Positions 40,101 to 55,100 of a stretch of 64,000 nt of DNA are shown piece by piece (the stretch's first letter is position 1; the number at the start of each line of letters is the position of its first letter). Source of the DNA: Strix aluco (taxonomy: Eukaryota; Chordata; Aves; Strigiformes; Strigidae); NCBI RefSeq assembly GCF_031877795.1, contig NC_133935.1, positions 87,178,748 to 87,242,747 on the forward strand. The letters run 5' to 3'. A model generated the notes under the pieces. The model was not told the origin of the DNA. It saw nothing but the letters and a program-made list of their open reading frames with translations, and did not search any database. The position numbers were made by a program, and so were the translations under genes.

Positions 40101-43100
40101 CACCCATCCCCAGGCTCAGCCACTACTGGAAGTACAGGAAAACCACATCTGTGCTGTGCTTGGGTGTTTTTTGTTGTTGTTGATAACTGATCTATTCAGT
40201 GGAAATCTGTGGGTTTGCATCTGTCAAAACTACTTGCGAATTCAGGAGGAGTTCAATAAATAGTTCCATAAAAGTCAAAATGTTTTGATGTGACATTTTC
40301 AAAAATGAAGTGTTTTTACTTTTGAAGGTTTCTCTTAATGGGGTTCAGAGAGCGAATTTAGCTACGTTAAAAATGTCCATCAGAATAATTCCATGAGCAA
40401 GGAAAAGTTTCAGTAACCCGCTACCCCCAAGAGCTACATACAATCATTTATTACAAGTCAAATCTTTCCCTTCAGCAAACATTTCAGGGGAGTAGAAGGA
40501 AATGGTGGTGGTATTTCATTATAGAGAACAACCAGGTCGATTTGGACCTATGTGAAGTGAAAATTAGGGGAGGGTTAGTTTGTTGGGGGTTTTTTCCCCT
40601 TTTTTTTTTTTTAATTCAACCACAGGAAAACCCTGCATTTTTCATACAGCCCTCCAAAGACCCATTGTCTACTCATCCATCAGACAGGCAGAAATGTCTC
40701 TATATCCAATGGGAAGCATGAGGCCAGATCCTACCCTGCTCCTTTTCACTCTCCACACCAAGAGAGCTTTCCACCTCTTGGTCCATTAGCAGCGGAATGC
40801 CCTTGGACAATCCCTGACATGTCTCTGGAGAAAACCTTGACCTCTTTTCCCTGGTGGAAGAGGCTTCATCTGCTTCACCACTGCCCATCCAGCTTCAGAC
40901 TCCATTCCTTGCTTCGTCCTTTGCCATGGGCAGCATGACTCCAAAGCTGGTGTGAAACTCAAAGACCAGCACATTACCACTTGCTCTTGACAGCCCTTGC
41001 CAATGCCTGGCCTGCTCCACTGATGGTGCTTGATGTCCTCCTTTCCTCTTCTTTCCTTCCTCTAGGAATTAAGGATGCTGACAAGAATGAACTGAACAAA
41101 ATAGCTTCAGAGCCCACTGCGGAGCATGTGCTTTATGTTGAAGATTTCCACCTGCTCCACAACATGGCCCCCAAACTCTCTCGAAGGCTCTGTTTCACTG
41201 CCTCAGAGCCACCACGGCCCATCAAGCAGACTGTGCAAGGTGCGTCAGGTCTCTCCCTTTATCCTGCTTTCCACCTGCTTGAACCACCCCCTTCCCAGTC
41301 CCTGGAGGTGCCAGCCGTACCACGGAGATGGGCCTCCCACATCCCTTCTGTTCATCACAAGGGAGCTTTAGGGGTTGGATGACCCTAGAGGAGTAACCAC
41401 CTCATGGAGGATCTATTACCTGGGGACAGTGGGCCTGTGCATTTCACTTGGGGCTGCATCTCCATGGTTTGTCTAGTGATACCAGCTCCTGAAAGTCTTG
41501 CTGCTAGTTCAAAGAAAAGGAGCAGCAATGGGCTGGGGCACCATTTCTGCCCCTTGGGGGCTTTCCTCATGGGCCTCTCATGGTAAACTCCAAGGAATTT
41601 CATTCCTTGCAGAAGATGCAAAGAGCAGCCAAAGAGATCTCCAAAGAGATCTAGCTCTCTCCCCAAAGGGATGCTGATGTTGCAGTGAATTGCCAGAGGT
41701 GATGGCAATGAATTTCTGCCCCCCTCTTGGCACACAAACTCATGGGAAGATGAGTTAAAAGCTTGGGGCAGAGCTTGGGAGAACTTCATCCAAGTCCTTA
41801 AAGGGTCTTTTTTTGCCTTCTCTGTGGTTTGGTAGCACTTCAGGGCTTCCTGTGACATTTCATGGAGACTTCAAGCTTTCTGGCAGACTATTCTCTGGTG
41901 GGAGTAAGGAGAAAGGCAGGAAGAAGCTGATGCCCTATGCATTAAGCAGGTGTTCACGGGGGAAATGTAGCCAGAACCCCTTTTGTTTTCCATTCTTGTG
42001 CTGTCAAGCAATTTACCAAAAGAAAACCTGCTTGCATGGCTCTGGCCTGGAAACAGCTCCCAGCTGCTGCTGTGCTCTCAACCTAAGTGAGTGCCATCTA
42101 TACCCAAGGCTTTCTCTGCGTTGATATGTTGACTCCATCAATGAACAGCTTGCACATCTACAGCACTGATACCATCGTGGCTCAAACCAAAGGCCTTTCC
42201 TTTCTCTTTTTGCAGCTGAGAAGATCATCGGCCCGCGGGATTTGCAGGTCAGTGAGCACAGCCACAGCTCACTGCGACTCACCTGGATGCCAGCTACAGG
42301 AAGGGTGACAGGGTACCGTGTCCATCTGCATCCCTTGCTGCCTTCAGGGCAGCTGGTTCCAGAGGACCAGCGACAGGTAGAGTTGCATTCCCATTTTGCA
42401 GAGCACCAGTTGCAGGTCCTGGTGTTAGGGGTTAGTCCTCTGCTGAGGCTGCTGATGGCACAGCCTGGTTAGGAGATGACACCATGTCCTTCAGCCATCC
42501 TGGTCACAGCCTGATGCATCAGCATAAATTCCTGAAGCTTGAAATGAAGGTCTATAGATAGACCATCACATTTGCAGGCGTGTTGATTGCTCGTGCTAAT
42601 TTTGTCATTGCTGTTGTGGTGAGATGGAGTTTCTGGGAGTGACAGTGGGGAAGGTAGAGGGGAAGGAGGATATGGCGTGAACTGGCACAAAATCCACTGG
42701 GATTGATAGAAACAGGTCAGTGGGAAGCACTCTTTTCTCTCCTTACCTCTGTGATACCACCTCTCAAATAAGCCCATCCATCCTCACAGAATCCCCTGTT
42801 CCTCTTGCTGCCAAGATTGTTCAACTTGGTAAGATCTCTGCATGGTTTGGGTTTGGGTTTGCTGTGTCCTTGTGTGAAGGATGCTGCCATGTGTGCCAGC
42901 TCACTTCGATTCAGCTTGGTCACTGCACAAAGTCTGAGAGCAAGATTGAAGGATAGAAGATGTATGCCCAGAAGCTTTGATTTCTAATAATAGAACAAAG
43001 CTATGAAAGCATAAATTATTAAGGTTAAGATTATTAATTGTATTAATTATTAAGATTGTATTTAACAAGAATGATCATCCTTGGCTGCTTCAGAATCTCA

Positions 43101-46100
43101 TAAGAATATAGTGAAAACACAGAAGTTATGCCTCCACCTCTCTTGCCCTCAGGTTACATTGAAATCTCCCTCTACGAGCTTAAAAGAAACTTTCTTTGAC
43201 AAAGATGTTTGCTTTTCCTCCATTTTCTTCAAGAGGATTTGAGATCACCCTCACCCTTCCACACGCTCTTATCATGGGGTTTTTTCTGGGCTATCCCATG
43301 AAGCCCACCCTTGGCACAGTCCTGTGTCAGTGCTATGTCCAGTGTGAACCTGGGTGTCATTTGAAGATCACCATGTTCTGAGTTAGTGCATATTAAGAGT
43401 CTCATGGAAGTCACTTTGTATCAGATGTGAAACCTCTTGCTCCTAACCTGTGGCCAACATGGGGGTCTTCTACTGTGATAGAGGTGTAATGATGTCCTTT
43501 GTCCCCTGTGTGACAGATTGTGGTGGATGGTGACAAAAGCACTGCACTGGTGACTGACCTGAAACCGAACACCAAGTATGTCTTCACGGTGAGGGCCGTC
43601 TATGCAGATGCCCTTGGGGAGTCAGCAGCTGTCAAAGGGAAAACAAGTGAGTGTCTCTTCTGCAGTCATCCTCATGTGTCCTTGTCTGTGTGGAAAAAAC
43701 CCACCCCAAAACCATACGTGCAAGGAGTGAGGGATGAATGGGTGGGAGGAACTTCTGTGCAAATGTCCACAGTGTGGGTGAGGAGTTGTGAGTGGGTGCA
43801 GAGTAACCCGTGTGGTTAACCCACTTGAAAGCAGAGGGTGAAGCCTGCTGGATAGCTTACATCATCTGATTTAATAACCAGCAGGATTTAACAAATCCAG
43901 GCTGGGATTCAGTTAATGTAACACTCATGTACCTGGCATGAGAAAGCTTTTGGAGACCAAGGGTTGAGAAACACAGACGAGAGTTTTATGGAGAGATGTA
44001 CATTCTAAAGACCTTGATTCAGAAGTGGGTGATCCAAAAGGTTTGGCTTGGCATTATGCACGCACTTAGGTCTTCATTTCTCTCAAGGTGAACACCAAGG
44101 TGGTATGATCATAGCCTTTAGGAAAAGCCCCAAATTGTGACCCGTGGTCCCATGAAATGATCTAGGCTTCCTCTGGATTGCAATCTGCCATGCCAAATTC
44201 GTTTGCTGTCACATGGTTGGCTCTAATGACAAGGTTCTTGGAAACAAAGAAACAAATTCACGCTTGGCCAGACCCTGGTATGCAAGACACTGGGTCAGAT
44301 GTGATGGATGGAACAGGTTTTGTCCCAGAAGTCTGCACTACTTTAAGGGGTTTCAAGAGTTTAAGGGGTACACTAATTCTGCTTCCCTCCCTGTTTTGCA
44401 TGAAGCGCCAAGTCTGCTTTGCCCATGGGGTTTTGAAAAGAATTATTCCTTTCTTCCTTGTCTTTTGTTTCTTCCCCCACCCGCTGCAATGTCTTAAATT
44501 GTTTGTCTTCTTGAGGGAAGATCTCCGACAGGATGAATAAATAAACCTCCACAATGAGGTTGATTCATATATACTTGCCAGAAATAAGATGGAATGTCTT
44601 TATGGGTGGAAATAAAGTTATTTGATCTCTTCTCTTATTATCCCCAACATGAAGCCAGAGGCAGAAGCTATAAATCTGTCTGCCATGGCTGGCTGGATCA
44701 AAATGGGCTCCTCTTTGTAAGGGTTGCATCCATAGGTGCAAGTAGCATTTGATTCATGTGTCCTTGCTCAGTCTGCATGAAACCACTGCAGAGTTTTCTC
44801 TGCTCAGGAGGAAATGCCTTGTGGCTAAATATTTCACAGTTCCCAACACCATTCAAAGAGGAAGCCCGTGAACACTCTGCCTTGGGCATTCTCAGCTCAT
44901 TTTTTCAAGCAGACAAGGGTTTGGTAGTGGGGGGATGGTTGCTTTTGAGGATTCAGCTAAGAGAACAGAAACTGGTGCTGCTCACCTTTGTGTCTGTTGG
45001 TCCTTGACAAAAGATTTTCCAAGGGTCTTTGCCATGGCACTTTGTTGCAGCACAGTCACATAAATTTCTGCAATATTTTTGTACCCCAAAGCACCTGTGC
45101 CTCCAGTCACCAATTTCCGTGTGATAGAAGAAGGACTGTTTAGCTTGAAGGTGGCTTGGACACCTCCACTGGGCAAGCTGGAGGGCTACAAGATCTACAT
45201 CCCCAGAGGTAAGTTCAGATTTTATTAATTTTTCTTGGAGTTTGCTTTAAAAAGAGCAATGACCTGAGGACAGGAAAGTTGCCATTTTGTCCAAGGAACA
45301 ATGCACCTCAGAGCTCCTGGCATTACTCCGGACAGAGGCCAGATTAGCCTCTTCCAGACAGTTTGGTTCCTCTGGGACGGAGGAGAAGAATCCTTTGAAG
45401 GACTTTCTTCTGAAGAGCAAGACAAGGATGGTGCTGTGGATGCCTTGTACCCATTTGCACTGTCACATCCAGACCTACTGTGGATGTTTTTCATACTTAA
45501 ATGCCTTCTTTGGTGTGGATGTGGGGTGAGTTTAAGCCTTTGGTATGGCTTGCACTCACCTCTGGGTGATCTGGAGGGCTGGGACAGCATGGACAAGCCT
45601 TAGCTACAGACATAACTCTCAGCAACGTCACATGGGTTGGGGGACTTCAACCATGCACTTGAACCAGCTCTTATGCATGCTCTTAACCATGTTGTGAAGC
45701 CATCACCATGGCACGTAGACAGACAGTGTGAAGGCTTCACCATCACTCTTCTTGATTTTGTAGCCAACAGACCAGGAATGACCTACGAGCAGGTTCTGCA
45801 GAGCGATGTCTCTTCCCACGTGCTGGATAACTTGCAGGAGGATAGAGAATACAGCATCAGCATCTACGCGGTGTACCCCCAGGGGCCAAGCCAGCCTGTG
45901 GCTGCTGTGGGGAGAACATGTAAGAGGTTTGACTCTGTGGCTGGTCCCTTCTTGCCCTGGGCTCTGCATCCACACCCTTTGTGTGGACGCTGCCCCTTTG
46001 ATGTTGATAAGCACCTCACAGTTGGTGAGCGCTGCAGCTACATGTGCATCAAAGGGGCAGCGTTCAACAGGTCCTTCCTAACTCCAGCCCTGAGCCCTGC

Positions 46101-49100
46101 TCTTCCCTCATCACATGTATGGACATGGACACCCTCACACACCATCATGCTGCTTGGGAGGAAGGGTGGGAGATCTGCCAGAGCCTCGCTTGTCCTCCCG
46201 TTTTGCACCACAAGCAAGGTTGATGCATTAGAGACACTGGTCCTGGAAAGCAATGGTCACAGATTTGCTTTTTTTTTACGACTGCTTTTATGAGATGCTT
46301 TCAGCCTGTCAGGTAGGACAGGAGCCCTTGGAAATCCCACTCCTTCTGACAGATGGGGACAGTTGCAGGGAGGCCAGTCAGCAAAGCCCTCCACTGACAA
46401 GTGGGTGCTCTGACAGGTTTGTTCCCTGTCCTCCTTCCAGTGAAGCTCCTGCCTGTGAAAACCATCTTGCTGCAGAATGAAACTACCGACACGCTCCAGG
46501 CAAGGTGGAGCCCCGTCCGGGGAGCAACGGGGTACAGGCTCACTTGGACGTCAGCAGGTAGAGACACAGGGGCGGGGTGCATGCATCAGTGAGTGGGGAG
46601 ATGGAGAGACGGGAGCTGTGAGGTCCTCAAGGCACTGGATGCGCTGACGCCTTCTTTGTCCAGCCACACAAGGAAAAGCTGTAGGGAACCAGGTTTTTTG
46701 GGGTCTGTGAATGGTGGAGTTTTCTGTACATGGGGGTAAATCAGCAGCTTGCAACAGAGAGCTATGCCATGCGTGTTGATGGTAAATTCTGCCCTGGATA
46801 CAAAAATACCTGCTCTGTCTCTGCATAAAGCAGGCTAATGGGTATCCAGCCTTGTTAGCATGGGATTAGTGATGGATTTACTGGACATGAGTAGCCTTGG
46901 AAAGGGTTAATAGCTGGAGAGAAGCTGGTAAAGTACTCCATGCAGAATACTGCACATCACACAGCCCCTGAGCATCTGGGATTACTCCCTTTTCAGGGGG
47001 ATGGATACGACCACATTACAGACTGGAAGTGCCTGTGCTTGTTGTTTTTCTCTCTGCAGCACTAAGACCTGGCTTCATCCCCCAGCATCCCGTAATGCAT
47101 CCTCATTCTCAGACAAATTTTGGTGTTTGAAGACAGATCTGCATTTGCAGCTGGAGCTTCTCCCCTGCCCTGAGCCCAAGCATATTTTCCTTGCTGGTGC
47201 GGGGGAGCAGAAGTTAGAAATTCAGGCCTGATGGCATATTTTGGCCTTGGGAGATGGATGTTTCTGTGGTTCAAAGATGAGACGGGATATCAGGACACCT
47301 GGGCTCCATCACAGGCTTTGAATAAATAGTACACTGTCCTCTGGCTCAGCTCCCCTGGTTGTGAAATAAGGAGACATCTCCCACCAGGGGAGGGGAGGTT
47401 AGTTGGAGAGCATCTCCAAAGGTCATCAGAAGGGAAAAATCTTTACAGGGAAGATATAAAACTGCTTTTATTGCTTTGTAATTAATTTCTCTCTGGAAAA
47501 AATCATGGCACATCCCAAAACTCAGCTGTTTACCCAGTCCTTGCTCAGTACGCCAACTAGAAATGGAGCACACACGTGCTCAGCCTGCCATGTCTTTGGA
47601 GTGGGGACACCCCTTCTTGAGGGGACAGCGTGGGACATCCTCAGATGAAGCAGCAAGGGCACATCACCTCCACACTGGATTTGCTCTTTCCGAGCAGCTC
47701 TTTCACACCTGGTACCAGTTCACCCCAAATCCAGGGGTGGTTAATCCCAAGGGGCAGCCCGCCTTTGCTGCTGGGCCCTGTGGGGTCCTCCTCCCACGCT
47801 CCATCCCATCCCAGAACCGTGCTTTATGGGTACAGTGGTGTTGGGATCCAGACACCTTCTGCCCTTCTCTGTGCAGCCGTCCCAGGCGCTGGAGGGGTTT
47901 GATTTTTCTTCTCTAACTTCTAAAACAGAGAATAGATAAACATAAACGAGCCGATGTGGAGAGAAGGTCCATGACATGGGGTGGGAGAAGGGGGATGGGG
48001 CTCGGGGTGCTGGTGGAGCAGAAGATGGGGACATGGCACCCTCCAGTGACCAAACTGCAAATGGCAGCTTCCCCCTCCAAAACCCCAACATCCTGCTGCC
48101 TGCACCTCTCTCCCCCTCTGAAATGGGGTGTTATCCCCAGCGATTACGTTTTAACTCTCCTCCTGCCGTTCGAGAGGTTTAGCTGAGCAGTTTCTAGTCC
48201 ACGAGAAGGATACAGAAATGAGAAAATATCTTTTGTGGCATCAGTTGGCTCCAGTGTCCTGCAGGGAAGGCAAGATAACTCCAGCACCGAGTCACCCAGG
48301 GCTGGGCAGAGTGTGACCCTCTCGCAGGGCTACTCGCAGACCCATGCGTGGCCATTTGTGTGTTGCTACCTGATTTGTTTCTTTGGCCTGCAAAGCCCTG
48401 AGTTGCCTTGATCTACTGGTGATCATTGAGGTCTGCCTGAGCAGCTGTGGGTTATTTCTACCTGTATATTCAATAGCTCCTCAACCAAGATTTGTGCTTG
48501 TTGCACCAAACCCTATCTCTACTATCTTGGGCTCGAGAACCTTGCCAGCACACATGCAAGCCAGGAGGATGAAATGCCATTCAATCTCACACATGGTGTA
48601 GTTCTCAAGTGGTTGTTTGCATGATTGCCCACCACCCTGCCAGCCAAGGAGACCCAAGGAGGGTGGTCCTCCTTGGTCTGACCCAAGGGAGCCCAGACAT
48701 CATTTCCCTTTGCAGAGGGCAGCATCCAGGACGTGAACCTCAGCAGCACCTACAGCTACTACATGATCCAGGGGCTGCAGCCTGGGACAGAGTACACCGT
48801 CACCATCAACCCCATCTTTGGGGATGTTGAGGGGCCGGTGTTGAGAGGAAAAGCAATGACAGGTGAGTGCCCTGCAGCAGGGGTGGGAGCCAGCCCAAGC
48901 AGACAGGGATGGGGGTCTGACTGTGCTGGCAGCACAGAGCTGGTGTAATTTGTGGTCACCACCCTGCCGGTCATCTAGAAAGTGGTCTGGTTCATCACAG
49001 CTTTTGGGGACCACTTAGAAGCTGTTGGGTCCTTGACGCAATTGCTCAACTTTGCTCTCTTGCAGTGGCATCGAGCACTGTCCAGATGCTGAAAGTGAGT

Positions 49101-52100
49101 GAGATATCCATCAACAGTGCTCTCGTCTCTTGGGACTCGGTTGCTGGGGCCACCGGGTACCGAGTGGCTTGGGGTCCTACACCAGGTAAGATCCCTCTCT
49201 CCTCCAGCCTGCATCACCTCCACCTCCTTCTGTAACGTGGGAGATAAGGCACTGGGAACCTCAGAGATGGTGGGTATAGGGGCAGGTCCAGCTCATTAAC
49301 TGGTCTGAGCAGCTACTCCCACACCTTCAGGGCATGAACTGAAACTAGAAATTATTCCTGGAACTGACCCACAATGCCAGCGAGCAGGGTCCCTGCAGCA
49401 ACTACGTTCAGCCTGACCCCAGCCCAACACATAGAGCAAGGGTCCTATGCCACCTTGCCTGTCCCCCAGGGAAGAGGTGGGGCAGGTCATCTAGCACAGG
49501 GGCTTTGAAACTCCCTGCAGATGCTGGGGAGGGACAGAGCACATGCCCATTTTACTGTGGGCCCTGGGTGTGAGAGCTGGTTTGGTTCCTTTGGTTCCTC
49601 TCAGCTAGTTTGGATCCTTTAGTCATTCGAATTCCCAAATAAATAACCATAGGAAAACTCTGTCTTGCCCCAGTGCTCACACGGGTTTCCTACAACAGAG
49701 GTTTGGCTGGGTCGGAGACAGACTGCCAGGGAAAACATGGTGCCTTTCCCAGTATGCAACAGAGCTGCTCTCCAGACTCTTTATTTTCTCTCTTCCAAAG
49801 AGTTCTTTGGCAAAGACCGTCCTCGCCAGCTGGCCCTCAACAAGTCGATCACAGCCTACCAGCTCCGCAACCTGGCCCATGACACTGAGTACGTGATTTC
49901 CCTCTACGTGCTCTTTGGCTCAGTGGAGGGACCAGGGATCACAACCTCAGCCAGGACATGTGAGTACGGGCAGGATGTTCAAGTAGCTACCACAGCACGC
50001 AACCCTTACATGTCTGGTTCAACTTTGTGTATCCCTACAAAGGCGTTACACCGTATCTCCTGCGCCTCACTCCCATCATCTTCCCCTCATGTCAGGGCAC
50101 CATGAAGGTCCTCTGCCCTGCCTACCTGCTGTGTCTGGTGGGTGAGACTGTGAATCCCAAAGGTTATCTGCCTGGGAGTCTTCAGGTGCAAACTGGAGCC
50201 AATGTGCTCTGCAGTGGTTCTGTTCATGTGTGTGGGCTTGGGCAGAGCTTCAGGTATGAAATGCCCAATCTGTGCTCAATGAGCTTCCAGGCACCCCAAA
50301 ATCCAGACCAATGGTTGAAGTCTTTGTCAAGGTTTAAACCCAGGCAGCAGCCAAACACTACGCAGCATCTCGCTCCCTCTTCCCTGCCTGGGGAATGGAT
50401 GAGGCAACTGGAGGGGTAAAGGGACACTCATAGGTTGAGATAAAAACAGTTAATAATTGAAATATAATAAAACAATAACAATAATAGAAAGTACAAACAG
50501 GTAATTCACACCCGCTGACCAATACCCATCCCATTCTCAGCTAGCGATCCTGAAATGCCAAAATCCTGCAATCGCAATCCTGGAAGCGAGAGAGAACCCC
50601 CTCCTTCCCGGCCAACCCTCCTTTATATACTGAGCATGATGTTACATGATATGGAATATTTCATTGGCCAATTTGGGTCCAGTGCTCCGGCTCTGCTCCC
50701 TCCCAGCCTCTTGTACACCTGCACATGGGCAGGACATGGGGAGTTGGAAAGTCCTTGGTCTCCTAGCAACAACTGAAAACATCAGTGTATTATCAGCATT
50801 CTTCTCATACCAAATCCCATACTGAATCCAAAACACAGCACTACTCTAGCTACTAAGAAGAAAAATTAACTCTATCCTAGCCGAAACCAGGACAGTCTTC
50901 AACATTGTCAGAGTCCAGATGGAAAAGAGGTGAGACTTGGGTAAATTCTGCTGTAGGGAGAGGGAGATAAATGGAGAGGAACATCCTAACGTGGAACTTT
51001 CTGCCTGGTGACAAGGGCTGTCCCCCACCTCAAAGAAGCAGGGACTCCACAGGGCTGTGCTGGGTGATCAGGTTGCCTGGACAAGAGGCAACAAATGCAA
51101 ATTGTTCATGTAAAATAAGGAAAGATGGTGGTCTAGTTGATAGCCAGAGCTTGGCCATCCATGGCAAACTTGGGGGTTGCTGCATCTTGGCAGGGGGAAG
51201 GCAGCAATGCTAAGCATGGTGATCAGAAAACAGAAGCAATACTTGCACAGTAACAGATGTATCCTCGGAGAGGTTTAAAAGTGACAGAAGATGATCAGCA
51301 ACCCTGAAATACAGCATGGAGGTAATGGGCTGACCCTTGCGATGAAGAGTGGCACAGGCAGACACGGTTGTTCAGCACCCATGGGAGCTGTGGGTGGATG
51401 TTTTACCCTGCAGGCAGTGTGGGGGCACTGGGATCTGGATCTCACAACTCCCTGGATCCCTGTACTGCCTGTCCTGGGCTCGCAGAGATGCTCCCACCTG
51501 GATCTAGCACAGAAGACACTCCTCAGTGCTAGAGGAGGTAGGATGCACACATGTGGCCTAGACCTCCTCCAGGTGAGGACAATGAGACACTGAGGATAAG
51601 CAGATATACCACTTTTAATCTTTTTATGTAATTTTGGCCTCATTATGCTGACAACAAGGAGCCTTGTGGGACAGTATTCTAATGCTGTCTTCTCCTCGCA
51701 GCTCCTCTTGGCTATGTCTCCAATTTCAAGGTGATGTCCTACACCAGCACAAGCCTGTCTCTGGTGTGGAGTGCCACGGCAGCTGCCACCAAATTCAAAG
51801 TCACCTGGAGCCCTGTGGGAGAAGGCAAAGGTGAGCAGAGAAAGGGTGCACATGCTTGTTTCTGGCACGGATGCATGTCTGGCTGTGACCATGGGAAGCA
51901 CCTTTCCAAACTCCTGATCTACTGCCTGAGGTATGAAGGAGATCTCATTATTGAGAAACGTGGTCCTCAGCTTGGTGATGGCTCCTTTTCTCTTTGTATT
52001 CATGCTATTCTATTTATGAAGATAATCCCCAAAGCTCTGAAACAATCGTACAGTGAGGAATGGCTATTTCCTTTGGAGATGCCACAAGCCTCACTGGTGA

Positions 52101-55100
52101 GCTACAAGCTCTGAAGTATCCCATTTTTTCCAGAAAAACAGGTTGTCAAGACTCAGTACCTGAGCAGTAGAGTGCTGGCTTACCGGATTGACCACTTGCT
52201 GCCTGACACCCTGTATAAAGTCAGCATTCGGGCTGTCTTCAGCAAGAGTGAGGGGCTGGAGGTGACTCTGACTCACCGCACAGGTATGTCCTGGTGGAAC
52301 AACCCTCTTTGTGTTGGGATGCAAAGGCTGGATTCGTGGTCCTGTGCATTGCATGTTGGTGGCAGAGTATTGCTGGTAGCAATAATCCACAGCTGTTCCC
52401 ATGAGTGGACACGTCCTTTTGGCATGTCAAACAGTCTTGGCATAGGTAGGCAACCCTGGATGTATTAATGTGCTCCCCAGCCTTATTTATCACCAGCCAT
52501 CTTGGGAAGGTAGGAGCCTCTCTGCAGGCACCACTCAGGGTCAACTCACCAGCATGCGTTCTTGAGGTTTGCCATTCCTTGATTTGTGGCTCTGTCTCTT
52601 CAGACTTAGGGTCCTGGGTCCTTTCAGTGTCTTTTTCACATGAGTTCATCTGAATCAGTTTCCCATTGTGTTTGAAGATGTATCTGGATGATCTGTCCTC
52701 TCTTGGTACCCTCCTCATGTCCCTGTGTCGTGTCACCAGAATTTGGTGCAGGTGGTAAGAGATGTGGATGAGATCCCTCAACTTAACTGCACAGTGCTCC
52801 TCCCCATGGACTCAGTAAGAAATGCACCCTGGCATCCCTGGATAATGTCTGGAAAGTAGATATTGTATAAATACCCAAATCTTTCTTCAGCGCCATAGCT
52901 TATAGCCCTGAACCTGGTGCTGTGTAACTTGAGCTGTTACTTCAGACATCTCATCCTGGTTCATTTTTGTAGCATCTCTTGCAGACTCCAATCCCATCCA
53001 GACCATCCAAGATCTGAGGATTACTGACACTGGCATAAATAGTTTGAAGCTGGCTTGGAGGAGGCTTCCTGGGGTAACTCACTATAAGATATCCTGGGCA
53101 CCGTTCAATGGTAAGCAACCTGGTCTCTTAGTCAGGTGTGGTACAAGGACAGAGCGCAAGGAACCCCAGAGAATAAGAGCTTAGCTCAGCTCATCCCTTT
53201 TCCCACAGATAATCAGGGTAGATGGGGGCTGTAACGTCTATGGGGGCGTGTGGGAGCCCTGTAACTGAGCCAGGTTTTAGTCTAACAAAGATATCCGTTG
53301 ATTATAGGCATAGCTGGGATTTGGGAAGTCAGAGAAGTGGTTCCTTTCCAGCAGTGCATGGGATACCTTTGTGACCAGATCTCTCACATGCCCGTGCCTC
53401 AGTTTACCCATATGCAAAATAAGCTCATAACAGTCCTCCCCGGCCTGGTCCCATAACATCTGTGTGAGGAAGCTACTGTACCAATGCTTGTTAATAGCAA
53501 TTACCTTGCCCTTTCTATATACACTGTGGGTTTTTCTGAATGGCTCCTCTTAGGTGGATTGGAAACCTCCCAGCTGGTTGCAGCAGAGACAGTCTCCTTC
53601 ACGATCCCCAAACTGAAGGAGAGCACCACCTACACCATCTGCATGTCTGCAATGATCGGGGGACGGGAGGGAAGCCCCACACTCCTCACAGCCAAAACCT
53701 GTGAGTATGAGACTGCTGGGTGGGGACAAGAGCATCTCCACATTAGTGCTGGGGGCTGTCTCCTCCTAGGGGCTCTGATGGGAGGTGAGGATGGAAAAAG
53801 AACATTACTGGCTGTTAGAGACCTTACTACTTCCCAGGTCCCACCAGTCAGCGTGCCAGAAAACATGCATTGGTCCTTTCTTCTTATTACCGGAAAACAT
53901 TGGGACTTTCCCTGTTTTCTCTTGCCAATTAATCACTATGAGTTGCTATTTTTGTGACACATTATCTTGGAATTACCTCTTTAGTTACAATATCTTGACC
54001 ATATCCAGTAGATAAAGGCAAACATCACTCATGACTGTGGCATCTATGCAACTTGGTTGATGCTGCAGTGTAGACAGATTTGGAGATCAAGTGGTGGAGA
54101 TGATCGGGGGTGTGGAGCCAGCACTGTGGTTTCAGGGAGCACTAGCATCTGGCACAAGTGAGCAAGCAAAAACTTTATTGCCCATCTCAACAGCTCAAAT
54201 ACCACAATCAGTTTAGAGAAACACCCGTCAGTCCAGGCCAAAGATCTGCCAACAGTTATTTGCTAAAACTACACCAGTTCCCACCAGCTGAGGATCTGAT
54301 CTTGTTCAGCTTTCTGGAAAACCCCTAAAGTTCCATAGGGAATCCTTCCTTTCACCAGAAACATGGTATTTTAGGAGGCAGAAGGTCTCCAAAGCTGGTT
54401 GCAGGCTAAGGTGTGTTTCCTGGCACACACATATTTGCACCCTGAGGTAGATGCCTGAGAGATTCACCAGCAGCTGGAGCTGCGGACAAGTGTAGCAGAG
54501 ATGTGCTTTGTGCTCATCATTTCTATCTGGACTTTTTGCCTTTGATTTCAGCGGGCCAGGATTTGAGCCTCCTAAAGGATGCATCAGCTTCCTTTTAGCT
54601 CAGTCAAGCTTTTGGTGGTAGCTTCTACCCATCCTAAGCTTTGTTTCTTTTTTCTTTTTCAAGTGGATTTACCCAAAGTGACTGAGTTCACAGTGCAGGA
54701 GCCTGCGGAGACCAGCGTTTTGCTGACTTGGACAGCTGTTCCTGGAGCATCCATGTACCTATTAACATGGCGCTTGTCCTCAGGTAATGTTTTTTGGTGG
54801 AAGAAGAACAGGTGGTTTGTAATTTTGTCTCATTCTCTGTCAGCTACCCCATCACCCAATGGGATTTGAGGATGGAGCATGGACATGTCTGGCTTGGCTG
54901 TGGTCTGTTTGATTCAGTACCTGGTCTTAGAGCCAGCTGATGCTGCAGAAGATGCAAGTGGCAGATATTAAAGAAGAAATTTCTTTCCACCACCAGCCTT
55001 AAGTCGCTGCTGTTTCCTTCAAGTGTAGTGACTTGTGTCTCCAAGTGCTGCTCAATTTGACCTGGGGTAAATGATGCCGTCACTGATGGCACCAACACTG

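Noticed and set aside
51275..52003. A 243-codon open frame on the minus strand
   Set aside because: It runs antisense over coding exon 14 and its splice sites, has no domain, and reads through unrelated intron sequence. It is a chance frame.
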